Source of the DNA: Trochalopteron elliotii
Taxonomy: Eukaryota; Chordata; Aves; Passeriformes; Leiothrichidae
Length of the DNA: 64,000 nt
Direction of reading: 5' to 3'
Assembly (NCBI GenBank): GCA_024734555.1
Contig: JANPWX010000248.1
Span: 690,828 to 754,827 of the forward strand
The position numbers and the translations under genes were made by a program. The notes under the pieces were generated by a model. That model was given only the letters and a program-made list of their open reading frames with translations, was not told where the DNA came from and searched no databases. Below are positions 36,571 to 49,908 of this stretch, one piece after another. Position 1 is the stretch's first letter. Every line of letters starts with the position of its first letter.

Positions 36571-37034
36571 CTGAAACACCAAAGAGACATTGTGCAACGT
36601 GTCACTGCCCGGCTGCTTTCAGCAAAGAAAAGGGATTCTTTCTCTAAGAAATACAGATTCCTGTGGAAATGGGGGTTGTTGTGATAAAAAAGGCATCTCC
36701 AGTCCTGCACACCAGGTTGTGACGAGGTAGGAGCCAGGGTGTGAGCGTGGCAGCACTGCACCATCCACCAGGAACACACCATGGAGCCATTTGAGGCATC
36801 CCCTTGCTACCCTCTCCCTCACTGCTCATCTCTGAGTCCCCAAAACCTCAGCAGAAACTTCCACACCTGGACCACAGCCATGGAAGGGCACAGATGGCTC
36901 CTGACCAGCTGCTGCCTTTCCCAGGTCAAAGTGTCTCTCTGGGCACCTGGCTCAGCTCTCAACTTCCAGCTGGTATTTTTAAGAGCTTTTGTGAGAATTA
37001 GAGCTGTAGAAATAACAATTACTTGGGATCAAAA

Positions 37035-37330
37035 TGCACAAAATTATGGAACAATTTTGGTTACAAGGGATGTTAAAGCCCATCCACTCCCACTCCCTGC
37101 CATGTGCAGGGACACCTTCCACTGTCCCAGGTTGCTCCAAGCCCTGCCCAGCCTGGCCTTGGACAGTGCCAGGGATCCAGGGGCAGCCACAGCTGCTCTG
37201 GGCACCCTGTGCCAGGGCCTCCCCACCCTCACAAGTAAAGCATTTTTCCCTAATATCTCATCTAACCCTGCCCTCTGTCAGGTTAAAGCCATTTCCTCTT
37301 GTCCTGACTCCCTCAGAATCCTCAAGAACT
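37035..37330 (-). mobile_element. CR1 LINE 3' end (minus)
   Basis: Diverged tail AAATTATGGAACAATTTTGG, then CCCTGCCATGTGCAGGGACA, GCCTGGCCTTGGACAGTGCC and CCTGTGCCAGGGCCTCCCCA. It ends near GTCCTGACTCCCTCAGAATC. Confidence 0.92.
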
Positions 37331-38254
37331 CAAGCACAGAAGCTACAACCAGGGAGGGGGATTTGGAAACACAGTCATCACTTTTTGAAAACCCTTTAAA
37401 GAAAGCCCGCATGACTTCACCACACATGGAGATTTGTCCTTCCTTATATCCCCTCCCAAATTTCATCTGGAAAAGCATTCCCTCACCTCCCTACTAACAC
37501 TCCCTCGAGGTGACACAAACATGCAGAGATATTGAAACTCTGTCTGCTTCCCTTGTTTTTGCATGGCTTGTTTACTTCTAAGCATTTATATAAAAATATG
37601 TTATTGCACCTGTGCAATCATTTTTACTTCAGACAAAACCATTTTTTCTTCGTAATGTGTGAATCTATCCAAAATTATTAATTACCAAAGCAGAACATAA
37701 TGAGTCTCTGGCAGAGGAGGCTTATTCTAAACATCTACTGTTTCACATATTATTACAGCATATGAAATTCTGATTAGCTATAGTATTACACACATGCTAA
37801 AGCTAAATTTCCCAGATCACCTAGTTTCATGGTTGGATTTGGACTTAATACTTGATTTAAGAGCAAAACCCCAGATGTTAAAAAACCAGTTAAGCACTGT
37901 AGGCTTTAATAATCCATTGTCCCAGAGCTCACCCCTGGATTTGTGCTCTTCATCACCACAGACTGTGGGGAGAAAGTCCTTAATAAAATAAAATGAAGCT
38001 TGTGTTTAACTGGAGCACAGAAGTCAGATGGAGAGGCAGCAGGGAGCAAGAAGGGATCTGTGGATTGGTGAAAGGGCACTGCCAGGGAGAGCCATGGCTC
38101 TGTGGGCTGTCAGAGCAGGGGGTCACTCCTGCTTCACCCCACAGCTGGGGCAGGAATAGGCTCATCCTTGCTAAGCTGAGCCCACACCTCTCCCCTTCCC
38201 CCCTACACTGCAGAAAGGAACAAAAAGAGCAAAAGGACAGGATGTCATCCGGGG

Positions 38255-38993
38255 CCACCTGGACAAGCTGCAGAAGTGTGGCCACAGGAACTTAACAAGG
38301 TTCAACAAGTTCAGGGAGCTGCTCCCGTGCCAGGGCAATCCAGGCAGGAGTACAGACCAGGAGAGGTAAACTCTGAGAACAGCCCTGTGAGAGAAGGACT
38401 TGGGAATTCTAGTGGAGGAAAGGCTGGGCAGGACCCAGCCCTGGCAGCCCAGAAACCCTAATCCTCACCCCACAGCGTGGGCAGTGAGGGGACCCTGCCT
38501 CTCTCCTCCCCTCCCAGCACACCCAGGGCTGCCTGCAGCTCTGAGGCCACAATGGGAAAAGGACATGGAGCTGTTGGAGCTCCAGAGGATGCACAAAGAT
38601 GCTCCAAGGGCTGGAGCCCCTCTGCTCTGGAGCCAGGCTGGGACAGCTGGGTTTTTTCAGTCTGGAGAAGGCTCCAGGGAGAGATTAGAGCCCCTTCCAG
38701 GGCCTAAAGGGGCTCCAAGAGCTGGAGAGACAGGAAAAGGGGGAATTTGGCTTCACACTGAAAGAGGGCAGGGTTAGATGGGATACTGGGAATAAATCCT
38801 TCCCTGTGAGGGCAGTGAGGCCCTGGCACAGGGTGCCCAGAGCAGCTGTGGCTGCCCCTGGATCCCTGCAGTGTGCAAGGCCAGGCTGGACAGGGCTTGG
38901 AGCTCCCTGGGATAGTGCCCATGGCAGGGAATTGGAATGAGATGAGCCTTAAGGTCCCTTCCAGCCCAACCCATTTGATGATTCTATGATTCA
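38255..38993 (+). mobile_element. CR1 LINE fragment (ORF2 end plus 3' UTR)
   Basis: Contains CACCTGGACAAGCTGCAGAA, CCAGGGCAATCCAGGCAGGA, GAGAGAAGGACTTGGGAATT and GGCAGCCCAGAAACCC from the ORF2 end. The 3' UTR follows, with the tail CATTTGATGATTCTATGATT. Broken frame; antisense to TOX2. Confidence 0.93.
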
Positions 38994-39616
38994 AGAGCAG
39001 GTTCTGCATATCTGACCCAAACCTTTATGTTTGCCTGAGATTCCCACTGGCTGTAGGGAAACAGGAGCACGACAGAAACACAAGAGAGAGCCTGGGCCAT
39101 GACAGCTCTATACCTACTGCTGCTGTTCAGGGGAAATTCAAGCCCAGCTCCTTTTCCAGCCAGCTTCTGTGTGTCATTGTTGTGACATAGGGAAGGCAGT
39201 GGGCTGAGGGGATGTACTCAAGGCAGACAGAGATCCCATTTATTATGTCTTGTAGCTAGGTTTCCATTTGGGCTATGCTTCTCGAGGTACACTGATTCTT
39301 TCCAAGTTATTTAAGAGGATTTTTCTCCATGCTTTACAGAAAGGGATTTAAATAAATCATCGCACAGAAAACTTGTTCCTCCAACTGGTTTATTTTGGTA
39401 TCAGGTATATAAGCAAGTGGCTTTGCTGTGCTTAACTAAATTATGTAAAACCCACTCAAAGTTTCCTAAAGCTCTCTTCAAAACTACGAGTCCCCTGTGC
39501 TGCTGCAGAGCAGCTCACCCAAGGGCTTTGAGGTGGTTTTGTACAGAGTTCCAAAGCCCCAGCACCCTGCTCACCCCCAGGCACGTTTCTGCCTCTGTTT
39601 TATTCAACCCAGGGGG

Positions 39617-39655
39617 AAAAAAAAAGAAAAAAAAAAGAGAAAAGAAAAAAAAAGA
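39617..39655. repeat. A-rich simple repeat
   Basis: A runs interrupted by single G residues. No target-site duplication or retrotransposon body is evident beside it. Confidence 0.85.
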
Positions 39656-40582
39656 CCTGTTTAAATCACAAAGCTTTCCGAATAGCTACAGCATTTTGCA
39701 GACGTATCAAAATTACAATCAAAGCTGTACACAATCAAAATCAGATTAGACAATATCCAATCAACATAATCAGAGTCTCACGCCCTGCCAGCTCTCACAC
39801 CCTGTCGCTCCCGAGCTCCCCAAAGCAGGCTGCCCTCACCCTGCTGTGCTTGAAAGAGATGGCCAGAGAGATAAGGAAGGGACACGAGGCACACAGAGAC
39901 TCAGGAGGCTGGGAAAGTGATTTATTGTCACACACAGTGCGTGTTGAAGTGCACACAGTGACGCCTCTGTCCCCACAAGGAGTGGTGGCCCGTGGTGTGC
40001 ACAGAGCTGTCCCCTCAACCCCTCTGCTGCAGCACCCAAGGCTCCTCTCCACCACCATGTGGGCTCTGTGGCAGATTATATTTCCTATTCTTATGTTAAT
40101 TTGAATTAAATTAAACAGCCAATTATACGTTCTGAGGATACATTACAAATTAGATTAGCAGGCTGGGCTGAAGCCATTCATCCCACCAGGGCTCCCCCAG
40201 TGCAGAGCAGCTCGTGCTGCTGAGTGCCTGCCCATTGACTGTGCACAAAAACAAGATCCAGGATTTTCCACTGTCAAACAGATGACAGTTGTTGTGATTG
40301 CACATTATTCCTCTTCAGATTAAAACACTGAAATCAGCTGAAACAACCAGCCTCTCCTTGCAAACCCTCTCGTGGCTGGTGCTGGAGGCAGATGCTGGGT
40401 GCTGCCTGGAGCAGGGAAGCCCTGCAGTGGGGTGGAGACACAGGGTGGAGGCAGGTCCTGTTAGAGAGGGGACAGTGCCCCTCCTCTGAGTGCCCCCTTT
40501 GCCCTCAGCCCACCAGGAATCCCTGTGCATCAGCTATAGGGGTTGTATAGGATCTAACTGCCCTCAGCACAGCCCCGGGGTT

Positions 40583-40775
40583 ATCACAGAGTCATAAAAT
40601 AGTCTGGGAAGAGGCCTGAAGGATCATCTCATGCCAAATCTTCTGCCATGGGCAGGGACACCTTCCACTGTCCCAGGCTGTTCCAAGCCCCATCCAACCT
40701 GGCCTTGGACACTGCCAGGGATCCAGGGGCAGCCACAGCTGCTCTGGGCACCCTGTGCCAGGGCCTCAGCACCTC
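40583..40775 (-). mobile_element. CR1 LINE 3' end (minus)
   Basis: TATCACAGAGTCATAAAATA tail, then GCCATGGGCAGGGACACCTT and GGCCTTGGACACTGCCAGGG, ending at CCTGTGCCAGGGCCTCA. Confidence 0.92.
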
Positions 40776-41352
40776 ATAAACCTGGTTCTGCCCCATGCTT
40801 GCACAGGATGGCATCACAGCAGGTACAACCAACCTCCAACAGCTGCAAAATTGTATTTTAAAACATCTTTTCCATCTTGAAATCCAAGTCTGAGCAGGGG
40901 TCCCTGCACCATCTCCATCCAAGGGCAGATTCAGGGTCAGAAGACAGAGGACTGGAGGGGAGGGGAAGAGGGGGGAACGTAATGGGGAGAAAGGCTCTGT
41001 TTCCTGGCAAGGTGACACCCAGGCCTTGTCCAGGACCAAGAGGAGTCAGAACAGGTAACTGGCTGCTCCCTCCCATCTCACAGCACAGGGCTGGGGACAC
41101 GTTATTGAGAATCATTTGAGAGGAAAGGCAGAATTCCTGAACCCCCTGCAGGAGCAGGGGCTGGCCTGCACAGCCAGGCCCTGCTGCTGAGCTGCCAAAA
41201 GCACCTGCAGCTCTTGGAGTCACCCCAGTGTGGTCTCCTGCCAGTGCTGCAACCCACCACAGGGACAACGTGCCAGGACCTCCCAGGGTTGCTGCATTCC
41301 CTGATGCTTTTCAGGAGAGGGACACAGAGATGGACAGGAGGCATCCCAGGTG

Positions 41353-41575
41353 CCCAGGACCTGCAGGAGAAGGCTCCCAGGTGGAGGCACTTTTTGGGGA
41401 TGTGTCAGACCCAGGACCTGCAGGAGAAGGCTCTCAGGTGGAGGCAGTTCTGGGGATGTGTCAGACCCAGGACCTGCAGGAGAAGGCTCTCAGGTGGAGG
41501 CAGTTCTGGGGATGTGTCAGACCCAGGACCTGCAGGAGAAGGCTCTCAGGTGGAGGCAGTTCTGGGGATGTGTCT
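41353..41575. repeat. Minisatellite, 56-bp unit, 4 copies
   Basis: Copies start at 41353, 41410, 41466 and 41522 with CCCAGGACCTGCAGGAGAAG and end near GGGGATGTGTCAGA. The first unit is 57 bp because of one extra T in CTTTTTGGGG and differs at a few sites; the other three are nearly identical. The unit length is not a multiple of three, so the array would shift frame in each copy and cannot encode a repeated peptide. Confidence 0.97.
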
Positions 41576-44442
41576 GTGAGTGGCAGGAGGCTCCTCTGCT
41601 GCAAAGACAGAGCACATCTGTGGGTTGTGGCCTGGTGGGCACAGTGACCCTGCTTGTCAGATTATACTTTTTTCTGACCCAGAGATGGGGCAACTGAGAG
41701 GCGTTTTAAAATCTACTCTACTACGTGAGCCTTCTGTCAAGCTTTGAAAATTCTCTACAAATCCATTTCCCTCTGCCATGGACTCAAACCCACCCTTGAT
41801 GTTGCTGCTGCTTCACCTTTGGCTCCTGTGCTGCACCTCCTCCTGTTCTGTAAACAAAACCAAGCCCTGGCAAGCTCCCAGCAGCCATCCCACAACAGAA
41901 GCTCCCTGAGCCTGGGGGAGCATCCCCAGCACTGCAGCAAAGAGGAGGATGGGCCAAGGGACATCCAGATGTCTGAATGTCATGCAGCTCTTGGGGACCA
42001 GCTGTCACTCAGCCAAAGCCAGGGCCAAGCCATGTTCTAAAAGACACTACAGATCCTCCTGCAGTGACTCATCAGCGAGTGACAAGTGCTGAGTGTCTAT
42101 AAATGATGCCTTTAGCTTCCTCCTGCCTGTCCCTTCCTGGAAAGAGAGGAAAGTGCTCTCCTCCTTTACAAAACACTCCCCAGCCAGGCAGCCCCATCTC
42201 TGCACTGCATGTTGGTATTAATCACAGAGGACATGGCATGACCAAGGACCTGGGAAATCATTCTCCTCCTTGGCAGCATGGCAAGTGTCCAGTGACCCCA
42301 ATTCTTCACTGAGTCATGTTCTGTGTGATTATCCATGAGGATCCAGGAGCTGCAGCCAAGCATTGATTCAGAGAAATGTTCTCCACAGCGAGAAGGATAA
42401 AGATTTGCAGTATTATTGCAGGTAAATATTTGCCCTGTCAAAAAGCATTCAACAGTAAATGCAAGCCTGAGAGAGAACATTTGTTCTTGGGAAGGTACAA
42501 GGAAACAGGGAGGCTGGTGCAATCCATCCAGATGACACAAACCACCGTGGACTCTGTGCCATCCCTCATCTAACTGGGTTTTTCCTGAAGCTAATGCAAA
42601 AGCTCAGTGACCCTCCTGACACTTCAGAGATGAGATGGCTCTAAAGAGACCCAAGCCAGCCTGGCAAGTCTGCAAAGTGAGGAAAACATTGATATTTGTG
42701 AGGCTGAGAGGTGCTGCAGCCTGGGCTCCTGGTGTGCACAAGGAGCAGGTGGAGGTTATGGGGTGCCATGGCAGTGATGGCAATGCCCCCAACCCAATCC
42801 CAGCAGGACCCTGATACAGTTTTACACATGGCCAGAGTGTTATCAACTATGTGTAAATGCATCATTCTCTGAGGGTCCAGCCCTGGCAGATTGGCTTAAA
42901 ATAATTTTAGTGAGACTGCTTTCCAGAGTTATTTTGTAAAGTAGAAGTATTAATGAAGAAAAATAACAAATGTTACAGAAAACAAAAGAAAAGCCATGCA
43001 CAGGTGTCTGAGAAAACCTCTGACACCCTGCTAGAAACACTCCAAAAAGCCCCTTACTTCCTTTGGGCTCCTTCCTAAATACTGAATGTTTTAGGAGGGA
43101 CAATATGGCTTGCAGCCAATAGGGAGAGGTACAGGATGGGAAGAACAGTGAAAAGGTTCAATAGATGCTTCTCCCTTGGCACTGAGGCAAGCACTGTCAG
43201 AAGGGTATCGAAGTTTCTGGGTTCTTTTCCTTATAAGAAATGCAAGGGGTGAGTCTTAAACTTTTCCCTATATGGAAAACACTCACTGGGAGTGGGAAAT
43301 GCATTCCAACAGGACCCAAACCCCAGGGTTGAGGGCAGCACCCCAGGGAGAGCACTCTCCCACCAGCAGCACACAGGGAAGGAGCTGCAGACAAGCAGGC
43401 AGGTGGTTTTAGGGGTATGTCGATTTTTCCAGAGCTGGATGATGTGTCAGGTGGAGTCAGGACACAGAGAACACATGGATGGATGTGCCACACAGACACA
43501 TTCCCTATTCCCCACACACATCTCAAAGGTTTGCCACGTGCCACTGGTCACAGCAGCTGCAGGGAACACCAGGTTGAGAGAACACCTTGAGCCACAGAAA
43601 GAGTCCAAACACAAGGAAAAAGGTAAAATAGAAGCTTCCTGAAGACCAGCTGCCCATCTTTCCTCTAAAGCCTTTGACCTCCTCTCCCACTGCACCCATT
43701 ACTCACACAGACATGATCCTGTTTGCAAGAGGGGGATTTTGACATGTTTCTCCAGCACAGACACCAGAGGGGTGTTTTATTCATGGCACTGAAGCTATGG
43801 GGACAGAAATGTCAGCTGAGGTGACAGGAGGAAGTGGAAGTCATTTGGGACATTGCAAACTCCAGAGCAATGCTCTGGGGCCAGCAAGGGAATGGATGGG
43901 TGCTTGCTGTGGGGTGGCCAGGGGGGTTGCCCCTTCCACCACCCCTTCTCCAGGCAGGGATGGCAGAGGGCTCCTGCTCACACCTGTGATTCCCTAAGCC
44001 CCATGCCAAGAAGAGAAGCAGGGCTGATTTTCTGTGTCAGCAGCTCTGGGCCTTAGGAATGGAAATTGATTTGCCTCATCCTCTCACACAGAGATCTGTG
44101 TGAATACCAGGGTCAATGAATTATGTGGGGAGAGGTGGATAAATACTGGAAAGAAGTATTTATTAACAGTTAGTCACATACAATCTACAAATTGTCTTTG
44201 AAGTGTTCCCAGCCTCTGCTACATTAATTTTCACATGCTGAGGGTTTTTTTTTACTAGGGGAGTGCTGTTTGAAAGGGAAAAATGAGTTCTTGCATGAAC
44301 AAAAATATGCCCTGGAAGTGTCTGCACAATATTCAGCAAGAGGTTGGGGGCACAGCAGAGCAGCAGGGAACTTGTGGGAAAGTGGGCTCTTCCTCCCTCT
44401 GTGTGTGCTCCTCTTCCACGCCCAGAGTAGAGGGGTTTAAAA
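41576..44442. other. Intron sequence, nothing recognised
   Basis: No recognised repeat, RNA gene or exon. Confidence 0.55.
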
Positions 44443-44857
44443 TCGTAGAATCACTGAGTGGTTTGGGTTGGAAAGGAGCTTAAAGATCATCTTTTTCCAA
44501 ACCCCCTGCCATGGGAAGGGACACCTGCCACTGTCCCAGGCTGCTCCAAGCCCTGTCCAGCCTGGCCTTGGACACTTCCAGGGATCCAGGGGCAGCCACA
44601 GCTTCTCTGGGCACCCTGTGCCAGGGCCTCCCCACCCTCACAGCCAGGCATTCCTTCCCAATCTCCCATCCACCCCTGCCCTCTGGCAGTGGGAAGCCAT
44701 TCCCTGTGCCCTGTCCCTCCATCCCTTGTCCCCAGTCCCTCTCCAGCTCTCCTGGAGCCCCTTTAGCCCTGGCAGGGGCTCTGAGGTCTCCCCAGAGCCT
44801 TTTCCTCTCCAGATGAACACCCCCAGCTCTCCCAGCCTGTTCCCAGAGCAGAGGTTG
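44443..44857 (-). mobile_element. CR1 LINE 3' end (minus)
   Basis: Tail CGTAGAATCACTGAGTGGTT, then the whole inverted 3' UTR to AACACCCCCAGCTCTCCCAG and the GAGCAGAGG segment. Well conserved, so probably young. Confidence 0.94.
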
Positions 44858-46906
44858 ATCTCTTCAAAAACCCCAAGCAAGTGCTGGTTGTCCCAAAGAT
44901 CAACCCCACACCTCCCCACTCCCTGTTTGTCTCCATTTCTCCCACTCTGGGCATTGCTCTGATCAGAGTCTCCACACTACAACTGCAGCACAAACCCAAC
45001 CCCAGCTCAATCCCAGCTCTTCTGGACGGCCTCACCTCTGAATCAGTGGCATGTTTATTCCTTTAAACTTTACATGAGTTGACCTTCTCCCATCTCCTGT
45101 AGATCCCATGCAGTCCTGGAACTACAGCTCTTCCCAAAGCCTGAATGGTTTCAACCAAATCTGACAGCTCAGAAAGGTCTCTTTTCTACACATTTCACAA
45201 AAAAAATGTGTGTTTCACAAAGCCATTTGTCCACAGAGGTTCCTAAACATCCTTGCTTGTCCTAATAACCTTGGATGTCCTTGGGAAGTTGCCACAGTGG
45301 CAAAGGGAAGGCTGTGATGTGGTGCTCAGCAGGATGAGGCTGTGGAGGGAACAACATCCACAGGGAACAGAAAATCTCATTTCACATCAGAGTAAAATAA
45401 AAAAACTGGAGGCTTGCATCCAATTCTGCATTTTGGGGGGTTATTTCACATGCTACTAAGGCCAGAAACAACATTCTCAAGACACTCTGGCCTCAACCTG
45501 TCTGTTGTGTGGGTGGGAAATGAAGACTAAGGTACCAATAATTTATAACTATCTGAAGGATGGAAAATCCCTGAGATTCAGCCTGGCCATTCTGCTGCAT
45601 TCCCTCCCATGGCACCAAGAGTTCACAGTCAGGTTTCATATTGTCCAAGCTGCTCTTGACCTGCATCACCACTTCACCAAAAAAAGCTGAAAATAACAGT
45701 TCTATGAACAATTTATAGCAAAAGAAATCAGCCTTATTGTAGGCTTTTAAAAAGGCTCCCAACTCTCTCTCCCTCTATTTTTTTTTTTAATCAGTATCTT
45801 ATCCAGAACTGGAATCCTGTCAAGAATAGTGGATAGCAGAGAACTATAACTTCTTATTATGTGTATAGTGATTTTATGAATTCAGTGGGGAATGAAATGC
45901 AATTTTGTCAGACTTGTCTGTGTTCATAATGACCAAGTCAAATTAATCATCGTGGATAATACTCCTGTGTCAACCATTCAAGAGATTTTTTAATAGAATT
46001 TTTCTGATTCATGTCTTGCAGTACATCAGATCTGTAGTAATGCAGGCACTTCTAAAAATCAGTGCAATTATGGCTTCTTGTTGGCCTGTCATTTTCCTGG
46101 AATAAAAATGTCTTTGCAGAAGTCATATACTGTACATAAACCAAAATGGAAAACAAAAATATAGTTACAATTAGGCTTGATTTTTTTTCTAAGGATTTAA
46201 TATCTTTTTGAGGCCATTATTTATAGGCAGAACATAAAGCTCCAGAGCACGACGTGAAGATGGACGGGTTTATCACAACACAGACCAATTTTATCCTGGT
46301 TGTCATTCCTCCTTTGATTGCCCTGTGAGTTAGTGGCTTTTGCAGGCATGGAAATGACTATCCCACAGAACAAACAGGGGATAGGTAATGGGTTTGCAGT
46401 CAAATTATTGTGTTTATTAAAAATGTATCCAGGAAAGCCCACTCAGATCCCAAAGGGCTCTTGTTCAGGAAAATCTCTGGTTCAAGCAAAGGTTACAGTT
46501 TCCACAAAGGCAGATACAGATGGAAGGGGCAGCAGTGCAGCAGGCAGGGGTGCAGGAAGGATTAGGAGGGCTGTGTTTATCCTCCTGAGGAAAGAGAGAC
46601 AGACAGACCTCTAATTCCCTGGTGACACAGACAAAAATGAGTTTTAGAAGTAGATACCCCCAGGAGTAAAGAGGAAGGAAAATGTAATCAGACATCTCAG
46701 CCTTTCTTGCTCTCATGGCAAGGCAGCAGCTGCCTCACAGGACAGGGCAGGGTCCTGCCAGAGCCCCACATGTCCCAGAGGGAGCTCCAGGTGAGCCTGC
46801 TGGGACTGCTGTCCCTCCAGAGCCACCTCCTCATGCCACCAGGTGCCACCTCTGTATGGCAACACCCTGTCCCTGCCACAAAGAGCTGCAACTCCCAGAT
46901 CCACAG

Positions 46907-47028
46907 GTCATGGAATCATGGAATGGGTTGGGTTGGGAAGGACCTTAAAGCTCACCCAGTTCTACTCCCTCTATCTACACCTCCCACCATCCCAGGTTGC
47001 TCCAAGCCTTATCCAGATGGGATATTAA
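46907..47028 (-). mobile_element. CR1 LINE 3' end fragment (minus)
   Basis: CATGGAATCATGGAATGGGT, GGAAGGACCTTAAAGCTCAC and CATCCCAGGTTGCTCCAAGC. Truncated after about 120 bases. Confidence 0.9.
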
Positions 47029-49908
47029 GTCTCAATTCCTGCTGACAGCGTTTTCAGAAGAATCCAATATTGGTTCCCACAAACAGCAGCAATAACCAGG
47101 GCTCTTTGTTGTACCTCCACACGCAGGGCTGGGGCTGGAGGCACATTTGATGCACACTTTGCTCTGAATGGCCCAGACTAGCAGCTCCCCTCACCTATTT
47201 TTTCCTTACCAACCCACGCTGAGGAGGGAACTGTTTCCTTGCACTGCCTGTTTTCGTGGCTGTTCTTCCCCAGTCTCTCAGAGCAAACGTGGCAGAGCTC
47301 CAGGCAGAGCCAGGAGATGTGCAAGCTGTGCTCCACGCTGGCAAAGAGCAGCCTCTGTCATCTGCCTCACAATCAGCCTCCTTAAAATTGTTTATAATGA
47401 TTTTTTGCCTGGTTTTAAAATGTATTAAAGGCACTGTACATCCAGTGAGACAGCAGCCAATGGGATCTAAAATTAGACTGACTAGGCCAGACAAATATAA
47501 ACCCATTTCTTTTCTTTCCAAGGATCTTGCCTCCAAGTGAATACAAGGAATATCATATTCTGCTGAAGAACATCACGCATTTCAGGGAATTATTTGAGTA
47601 CAGGTTTTACATAATTGGCTTTTTTGTCTCATGGCATACTGAACTTGCATAATGAGCTCAGTGCACTCACAGCAATCCATTGTTGGGCTGGATGGATTTG
47701 TTGGAGGGTGTTGAGCCCAGGGTGTGTTACACAATGGTGTATAATGCACTGTAAGCAGGTCAGGAGATAAAGCAGCCCAAAAACAGGGGCAGGCAAGGAA
47801 GAATTAGCAAAAAGCACTCTAAGAAATTAATTCAACCTGGCTTCAGCTGAGCCAGAAGGACCCAGAGCAGGAAGCAAACTACACTCTGTACCATGCTTGT
47901 TCCCTCTCAGATTTTGTCTTAGGGTATTTCCCTTGTGCTCAAAACTGAGGGAGTGGAGTTAAGGGATTAAACAAATCCTTTGTGCCACACTTCACATGGA
48001 TGAATTTTTTACACCACGTTTTCCAGAGTTTCATCTCAAAACACCTGTGGCACGTGGCATTCACAGCCATCCTTTGCTTTGGGCTGTTGTGGTCTGCAGC
48101 AAGGTCCCTCAGCAAAGCCACAATGACAACACAACCCATCTGAAACCCAGACTTTTTTCCCAAAAAATATACCCTGTTTGGGTTTTTATCTCTCATCAGC
48201 AGAGACATTTTCCAAAGAAGCCCTGCCTGGCCCTCACCCCCCAGAGCACACCAGCAGTGCTGTGGGCCAGGCACCAGAGACACCACCAAGAGCACATCCC
48301 TAATGCTGAGGATCCCATGCTGGAGCTAAAGGGACAATTACAACTTTTTCCTAAAAGCCTCAAACTACCCCTTGCTTTGCTCCATCTTCCCACACAGAAC
48401 CAAAGTCCTTAACCCCAGACTCTGCTTTTGGTGTGGGAACTCCACAGCACTGGGGATGCTGGTCCTGCTCATGGTCCCAGACCTATAAAGGCAGAGCAAA
48501 GAGCAGTAAGAGCTCTTGGTACCCTTCTACTCTAAGTGTGGGTATCAGCCAGATGAAATCAAGACCTGGTACTTTTGCTAAATTTCTTGTTATTTCCTGT
48601 TGCCAACACCTTGAAGTACAAATCATCCTCACAAACCTACTCAGATTTGAGCCCTCACCCTTCCCAAGCCAGGCCTGGGACCCCAAAGCAAACTGACAAG
48701 AAAACTGCAGATACTAAAAGATCAAAAAGTAATAAAGCCCAGCAGAAGCAGTGCCCCCCCTCCCCATCACCCAGATTTGATGTGTGTGATTAGCACGAGG
48801 AAGGCAGGGATGTGGGGATGGCTTGCATAATGTGGTGCAATCTAGCACCTCCCCCAGGGTGCCCAGCTGCTGCAGAAGCAATTTCACAGCTCATCATCCA
48901 TTATGAGATTAAAATAATTTTTTTTTTTCATCCTGTGAAGTATTAATAAATTGTGCAGGCAGACCAGAGTTAGTGCCATTTACACAAATGGTACTGAATC
49001 ACCCACCTAGTTATTTCTTAATGGATTGAGTATCTGTGTTCCTCCTTAGCCTGTAATTTAAAAACCTAAATGCACAAACCTGTTTATTTGTCTCATCAGG
49101 CCCCGAGCCAGCACTTACTGAGCCTGGGGACAGTGGGACAAAAGCAGAGCTGCTGCCTCCCCTGGACCTGCCCCAGCACTTTACAAGGGAAACAATACCA
49201 AAACATCCACATCCATCGATGGGAAAAGGGAAATGCAGCACAAAAAAAGCCCCAGCCCACGTTGAAATCCCTCCTTCCCGGGGGCAAAACTCACTGAGGC
49301 ATTGCTGATGTAACGCAGGGTCCTTGGTACATGAGTGAAGATGTAAAGCTGTAGTCAGAGCACCACTAATGGCTCTTTGAACATCCCTGCTTTATTATGG
49401 TATCAGAGGAAGAAGGCATGTTTAATGTTTAAACTTCCAACAACAAATGCCTTCAGCAAATATGTTTTATGTATTTATTCAGTGCTTCTTCAGCGCCTGT
49501 CGCCTCAGCAGCCGAGGTGCTGCTTACCTTTTTTTTTTAATATTTATTTTATTAAAATTAAGAATGTACCACAGTTTTGTAAAATGACACCTTCTTCCCT
49601 CCCTTCTCTACTCTTTACCCCCAAGAGCAGCTTGAAATCCTTCGCCCATCCATCCACTGCCAAACATCTCAGGCTGCCAGGAAGCTGCTGAAACGGGGAA
49701 AGGAAATTAACTGAAATCATCAGGGTGATAAATCAGCTTCCCACATTATCCCAAAGATCCTCAGCTCCCAAATCTGGCTCTGGATGTGCCAAAGCCAAAG
49801 TGCTTTGCCAAAGCAAACCCTGAGGAGGCACAGAGAGACCACTGACCCAAGTCCAGGGACAGTGACGGGGTTTGGTTGGTCAGGGGAGGTCTGTGACAGA
49901 TTAACCAT
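47029..49908. other. Intron sequence, nothing recognised
   Basis: No CR1 recognised. A T run lies near 48919-48928 and another near 49530. No exon recognised. Confidence 0.55.

Noticed and set aside
41228..41697. Repetitive open frames of 115-139 codons
   Set aside because: They come from the 56-bp minisatellite. The same peptide appears in all three frames in turn because 56 is not divisible by three.
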